64,000 nt of DNA from Tipula vernalis (Eukaryota; Arthropoda; Insecta; Diptera; Tipulidae): assembly GCA_958295665.1 (NCBI GenBank), contig OY282558.1, forward strand, positions 114,070,838 to 114,134,837, read 5' to 3'. Below are positions 58,750 through 64,000 of this stretch, piece by piece. Under the pieces are notes generated by a model. That model made no database searches. It was not told where the DNA came from and worked only from the letters and a program-made list of their open reading frames with translations. Within the stretch, counting starts at the first letter, position 1; each line of letters starts with the position of its first letter. A program made the translations under genes and the position numbers.

Positions 58750-59190
58750 GTTTGTGTTGTGAACGATCGTCTATTCTTCTTGTATTGCTGTTTAAATGGA
58801 TTATTTGTTTATAATATTACGTTTGCGAATGTTAATTTCTAAAATGTACCATAAATTCTCTATTGTGGTTAAATCTGGTGTGTTTACGCAGTTTTGGTGT
58901 AAACATTCACGTACTACTTAAGCAGTGTGTTTCCGATCATTGTCTTGATTGTCCGAAAACCCAAGTTTAGCATCATTTTGTTTTAAAATATTAACTAAAA
59001 TACTAAGAGTCCCCATATGCCGTAATCTTTAACAAATTGCTTCCGTTTAGATGTTTTTCTTCGAATCAAACTACGGTGGTTTCTTGAGACTCGACGTATA
59101 GTTTCAGCATTTGCTGCTTTGCCTAATTGCTTCTCTGCTTCAACTAGAAATTTTGGAGCACTCGTTATAAAACCATTCGTCGATAGCTTT
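58750..59190 (-). pseudogene. Second Tc1-like transposase remnant
   Basis: Minus strand. LGFSDNQDNDRKHTA at about 58935-58980, then VRECLHQNCVNTPDLTTIEN, LWYILEINIRKRNIINK (58800-58920). This is the Tc1 pattern QQDNDxKHTAxxVxxW…TPDLNxIENLWxxLKxxVRKR. An SLKKPP-like and helical piece lies upstream (59000-59170) with stops. Different in sequence from the Tc1 remnant at 55.4-56.5 kb. Confidence 0.75.
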
Positions 59191-59397
59191 GAAAATTTTG
59201 TTTGGTTTTTTTTTTTTTTATTTTGGATAGCATCCTATAGTATTCCTTTGTTGTTCTGTTTCTGCAAATTATTTTGTTCATATTGACTTTTTCATCTTTT
59301 AGTGATTTATGACAATATACCGGAAATCTGCGAATGTTTGCTTTGTCGGAATTATTTGGTAATAAATTAATTGTTTTGTAATAGCCTCAAGAAAGTC

Positions 59398-59782
59398 CAG
59401 GGGCCAATTCCCGAACACATAATTGTACATTGACAACTATGCCAATTTTACAAAAATGCTACACAATTTTACGTGAAAATGGTATTCTCGTACACAAGTG
59501 TAAATTGTATTTCTTAATTGTAGTAGATTAAAATATAATTTGTAGTAGATTCCTTTAAAACTGCCAAATTTAAAATCAAAGTTCGGTTATGAGTATACAA
59601 CAAACGAAAAAGCGATATAAATGCATTATTGTGGTTTCGACAGTAACTATATTGTTATTGCCGGATTCACAATATTGTGTAACATTATACACCATTTTTG
59701 TCTTACAGGATACGAAATTCACAATATTGACAAATTTCACAATATTGTGACAGCATTTATGTGTTCGGGAATAGGACCCCAG
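59398..59782. mobile_element. 385-bp inverted-repeat element with CACAATATTGTG motifs
   Basis: Ends CAGGGGCCAATTCCCGAACA (left) and its inverted relative GGGGTCCTATTCCCGAACAC (right); a 16-nt core (ATTCCCGAACACATAA) is perfect. The palindrome CACAATATTGTG occurs at least twice (59668, 59738), with a half-site near 59722. CAGGG ends and subterminal palindromes suggest a hAT-like MITE. A clear 8-bp duplication is not seen. The frames 59621-59812 and 59761-59943 run across it and are not genes. Confidence 0.65.
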
Positions 59783-62153
59783 AACGTTATTTTACTGCCT
59801 GTTTTATCCTGAATTTGCCTTATCTCCATTTCGTACATCATGTTTGGCGTGATTGTGGGAGAATAGAAAATGAGCTTTCTGGCAGAAATAATAATTCATT
59901 TATTAAAGTAATGATAACAGTAGACACGAGCGAACTATTATAGCTACTTTGCTGGGTAAAAAAGTAGGTTGGAGTAGTTATATCAAATTATAATAATTTG
60001 TACTATGAAATTTTATAAAGTCCTACATTTTTGTTTTTAGTGTTTTTCGTTTTATTAAATTCAGAAATCATTGAACATAAACATTGTTTGAATTGAAATA
60101 TTGATTAAATAAAGTAGTAAAATTAAATTCTGAAAATTTTCGTATCGATTTCTGTATTATTATTTCAAATGAGATGGTGTCGGTATTGCATGTTGTATCT
60201 TCAACATCACTCTCTCTATTCGCTTTTTTAATTATGATTCTAATGCGATCTCAGCTTGCTCAAATAAAACAACATTCTATTTCTACTTTTAATCATCATT
60301 CCTTATCACCAAAATTTTTTTTTACGATATTAAAATATATGCAACAGGCTGAGATGCCAAAAGAAAAAGCGAAAAAGTGTTGAATTTTATTCTTGAAACA
60401 AGAGACAAAATTATCGAAAATTCGAAATTGTTATTACAACATGCCGCCCCAAAGTATTACTTTGCTAGCAGTTTTAGTTTCTCTTATTATATGCATCGAT
60501 TACCTTACAAATTTCGGTTTTCTATTGTTACCATATTGGTCAACCTAATTATGTATTGTTAAGTGACAAAGTGAAAATACTTGAGATGTAAACTAAACGG
60601 CTTCATCAGTAAATATATATCTGGTTTATTAAAACCCCATATTTAGATATTTCCTAAATTTTGTCCTTTAGAATTCCATGGTTTATCTCAAAATTCATTT
60701 ACTGTCATAAAGGGTTTGCTCGTTAATTAAAATTAATTAATGATTACCTATTAAAATATTCATTTGAGGTCATATTTTGCCAATCAACATCCAAGAAGAT
60801 ATTCCCAGGAGCACATTTTCTCCAAAATATTTTATATTCCGTATATCCACAGAGAGAACCTCTTGTCAATTTCTTATGGAATGGCTAAAGCACTCGTTGT
60901 ACTTTAGTTGTACAAAACACACAATGTAATTTTTAGATTGTAGTTATCGTAGAAAAATCACACCGTGTTAACAAATCATGTTTTCATTAAGCGCCTTATT
61001 GGCCCAATCAGAATCTCCATTTTATTGCAAATTATGTTCATGGTAATTTCTGCGAATGAGAAACCAGTTTTTTTTTTGCCCGTCATCGAATTAAATTTTT
61101 ATTTATATCGGTTACACACATAAACATTTTGTAATATACGGCGAAAACTTTTCAGCAAACTTCCGGTTGAATCATATAAGAGATCGGACGCTTAACTTAA
61201 TAGAAATTAGACAATAAAAACATCTACCTACCTGAATTTGGAAGATGAATGAACAAAAACTTACCCGAAATGATTACCAGCCCAGAGTACCTACAGTGAA
61301 TCAAATATAATTTTGCTTTGTCTGTCTGAAATCTCATATAATTTAAACGCTGTACGCACTGTATTTTTTCATAAATGTTTTATGCATGTATAATATATAT
61401 TTGTTTGCTTCTATAGAAACATAAAAATTCTACAATTATTTTACTGTTTTTGTTGTTACACAAGACGTATAAAAAAATGGTTTATTAAAAAAAAAAAATG
61501 TAAGAATGAATACTTTTCAGCTGAGAAATAAAATAAGAAGAAAAACAAAATTCCAAACAAAAATCAAAGTAAGAAGAATTGTTTATTTGGATTGTACAGA
61601 TTTGGTCCACACTAATACAAAGCGAAGATGATTAATTGGCTTAAAATTGAAAGTGTTGGAATTTAATTGGGTGACTGGGACGCATTTACTGAAGGAATTA
61701 GAGATTTTTTTTTATAGTGTCTTTTTGGTGATGATGATCTGAATTATAAATTCGAAAAACCCAAGGAGCATGGAAAAATTATATTTAATCATCACAATTG
61801 TATTATGTTCCTTTAGGAACATGATAAAATTTGATTAAAAATACAAGGCAAGCGATTTAATTATGCGAATTTAGAAGATAAGATTCGAATACAGAAAAGC
61901 ACAGAATAAAGTTTACAATGGATAGATGGAAAATAATTTTGAAAAGTTGATCTTTCACAACATAGTTTTACTAGAACGTAAAATCAGTAGAAAGAAAATT
62001 TGGTGAAATGGTTTCAAAATTTAGAAAATTGGATCGAATTTTTTTTTTATCTAGCTTTAGAGTAGGTTAGTTTTGGATTTATAAATATATCAGATCATCA
62101 GGTTTGGACGGATTGTGTGCACTTCTCACTTTGATTCTCGTATTCATTCTTGC
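59783..62153. other. AT-rich stretch downstream of the terminal gene
   Basis: No gene recognised. It includes whatever 3' untranslated region the minus-strand gene has. An AATAAA on the minus strand (TTTATT on the plus strand, about 61582) is one possible poly(A) signal. The frames at 60174-60383 and 60377-60562 have no domain. Confidence 0.4.
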
Positions 62154-63560
62154 TTAAAATTGAATACGATAACGATTTTCAATCGATCGGGCTACGCTAT
62201 TAGCTCTTTTAGGATTCTTTGAGTCACCTGGTTTTGGTGGTAGTGCGGCACCTATATTTGGGTTACGTTGATTTGGCGATGGTGATGAGGACGAGGTTGG
62301 TGAGGGATGTGGTATAAGGGAATTATGATTTTGTTGGTACATATTGTTGGAAGAGACCGGAAGTCCGGAAACTTTTGTACCACCATATCCCTTTTTGTGA
62401 GATATGAAATTTATAGTGCCACCCGGACCACCAGGCGATCGATTATTTTGGTTTTGATGATTCGGCTGAATATTCTGATTTGGATCATGGTGTATCGGTG
62501 GCGGCGTTAATCGGATATATTTAGGCGGTGTTCTAGAATGATGGTATTGCTGCCCATTCATCTGATGATGATGATAGATTATATTACCGGCCTCTGGATT
62601 GATGTGGTGCATCGGAGACGATCGAGAATTATGTGAATTATTTGAGCCACTCGAACCGCCTGAATTTATCGAATCGCGTGATATTTTTGCCGTATTCGCA
62701 TTTATATTATTATTCCGTGAACTTGGCAATAAAGAACGTTTCATTGAAGGTGATGATTCCTTTGCATGAATCATTTTTAATTTCGAATTATCATCAAGCC
62801 TTTGATAATTTTTACTCGACGGATAATCATTCGGATGATTCATTGATCCGTAATTTTTATGCTTAATTGTAAAATTAGTTGAAGGTGAATATTCGCGGGC
62901 TACCTTTCCAAATTCCCCGCGCTTCAAACTCGATGTTTTCAATTCGTAGTGAGAACGATGACTCGATTTTGGTGGGGTTTGTGATGATCGTTGTTTTTTA
63001 AGCTCCGAATTGTCGGTCAATCGATCATATTCGATTTTACGAGGTGGTTTTAAACTACGAGGCGGCCGCGGTAATGCTGTCGGTGGTAAAGATGATCCTC
63101 GATGTGAAGGGTTTTCTTTATGTGGCGGAAGCATTCCTGTTTGGGAAATTTTTGCTAAATTTACAAATAAAATGTCTATTCACACAAGTTTGTTTAACTC
63201 GGGCTTACCAATATTACTAATGTCGGTCATATTTTGTCCTACGGTCTGCGAGACCTGTATCAAATTTCCCATTGTGCTGTTGCTACTGGTATTACTGTTA
63301 TTTCGTAGCTTCTGACTACAACGACCTTGTTTCTCAAGTAGTGTGATCTCTTCATTGTTCTTATTTGTGTTCGACGAATTCGATCCAGTCATCTCCTCTT
63401 CGATTATCTGGTCGTGTCGTTCTCGCTCACGTTGGTCAATATGCGCTAATTTTTGTAAAAATGCATCGCTGTTATTTGTAGATAATACTGATACTTCATC
63501 TGCTAAGAGGGATTGGATAGGTTTTTTGCCCGTCAATCCTGGGAAACAGCATAATCCCCT
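62154..63560 (-). CDS. Last two exons of an unidentified host gene (low-complexity C-terminal tail)
   Basis: Exon A is 63560-63209 and exon B 63136-62154, joined across a 72-bp intron (63208-63137) with donor GTAAGC and acceptor ttcccaaacag. The frame is preserved: ATT-G|GA-ATG, a phase-1 intron. Exon A begins after a likely acceptor (tccggcag, AG at 63562-63561) with RGLCCFPGLTGKKPIQSLLA, then an Arg/Glu-rich helix (LQKLAHIDQRERERHDQIIE) and a Ser/Asn/Thr-rich stretch. Exon B (327 codons) is predicted to be disordered: Pro-rich SH3-ligand-like PRPPRSLKPPRK, His/Asn/Ser tracts, and a conserved-looking end AALPPKPGDSKNPKRANSVA … NRYRIQF, then a stop. A repeated motif YDRLTDNSELKK / YQRLDDNSKLKM occurs twice in exon B. 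No membrane segment. The upstream exons lie outside the window. I do not recognise the gene; the charged and disordered tail could belong to a scaffold or to a receptor cytoplasmic tail. Confidence 0.75.
63137..63208 (-). other. 72-bp intron of the terminal gene
   Basis: Minus strand: GTAAGC donor after AATATTG, acceptor aatttcccaaacag before GAATGCTTCC. The length is typical for small insect introns. A stop codon lies in frame inside it, so retention would end the protein at about 133 residues. Confidence 0.75.
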
Positions 63561-64000
63561 CTGCCGGATATAATTATACAAGAAATCGAAAATTTTAATT
63601 CAAAGTAAAACAGATGAATACATTATTAGTAAACCGTACGTAATTTGAACAAACCTTGGATTAATATTTCGTACACACAAAGCGGCTGGATCAATTTAAC
63701 ACAAAACAATACTGGCTGTTTTAATAAAGGTCACACAAATCACTTGATTATTTTCACTCGTAAAATCAAAGTTTGATTAACGTAAAAGCAACAAGCATTC
63801 AGACCAGATATAAAAATCTGTGGAAAGGAATTTTACATGCCAGGCATTTAAATAAGGGTATTTACTAATAATCACGTTACCAGTAAATATTGAAACATGA
63901 CGAGATTCGAGAGATTGGAACTTCAAAATAATAAACTGTGCAGCTTTGTATTTTGCAACTAGAATGGCAATTGTTTCTCTCTATAAAGAAAATTTTAAAA
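63561..64000 (-). other. Upstream intron of the terminal gene (start not in window)
   Basis: The acceptor-like AG at 63562-63561 ends this stretch. No further exon is seen up to the window edge. The TTG-initiated frame to 63581 is probably an artefact of reading into the intron. Confidence 0.45.

Noticed and set aside
1..64000. tRNA, rRNA, CRISPR arrays, bacterial promoters or operons
   Set aside because: None seen. Sequence character is eukaryotic, and no cloverleaf with A/B boxes or regular spacer-repeat array was noticed by eye.

Overview
This 64-kb window is AT-rich eukaryotic DNA, most likely from an insect and possibly a dipteran. That reading rests on the mix of transposon families (BEL/Pao, Ty3/gypsy, copia, Jockey-type non-LTR, Helitron, Tc1/mariner, pogo/Tigger, hAT, piggyBac-type miniatures), the small intron and the base composition. 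No species can be named. No rRNA, tRNA, CRISPR array or bacterial-type operon was seen. Almost every long open frame is a decayed transposon fragment or the antisense shadow of one.

Layout. 1-12.2 kb: AT-rich spacer with a pogo/Tigger transposase remnant on the minus strand (3.5-4.8 kb) broken by a 191-bp hairpin element. Three short coding-looking patches with splice-like borders (6.48, 7.72 and 8.9-9.2 kb) may be exons of an unidentified host gene. 12.2-17.2 kb: three miniature inverted-repeat elements, two Tc1/mariner-superfamily remnants and a Penelope-like fragment. 17.2-22.4 kb: very AT-rich and apparently empty. 22.4-29.6 kb: a gypsy cluster. A 5'-LTR/gag fragment lies on the minus strand. 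Facing it is a three-LTR array on the plus strand (LTR - gag/integrase fusion - LTR - pol - LTR). 31.7-32.4 kb: Helitron N-domain fragment. 33.4-36.6 kb: two Jockey-type fragments joined in opposite orientation.

37-46 kb: a 41-nt-arm palindrome, several miniature elements, a hAT transposase with a TTF/DUF4371-like layout, a broken copia element on the minus strand, and a pogo-like non-autonomous element filled with a 108-bp tandem repeat. 46.6-50.9 kb: empty. 50.9-55.3 kb: a BEL/Pao element on the minus strand with two 275-bp LTRs (about 97% identical) but no gag. 55.4-59.8 kb: Tc1-like, copia, mariner and second Tc1-like remnants, then a 385-bp inverted-repeat element. 62.15-63.56 kb: the only convincing host gene, two 3'-terminal exons on the minus strand separated by a 72-bp intron, encoding a low-complexity Ser/Asn/Pro-rich tail.

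The genes do not form a pathway. The window looks like intronic or intergenic sequence at the 3' side of a host gene that has accumulated nested and rearranged transposons. I found no convincing undescribed biological system. The most unusual structures are the three-LTR gypsy array, the head-on Jockey junction, the 108-bp array inside a pogo-like element, the hairpin inserted in the Tigger transposase, and the candidate hidden exons.
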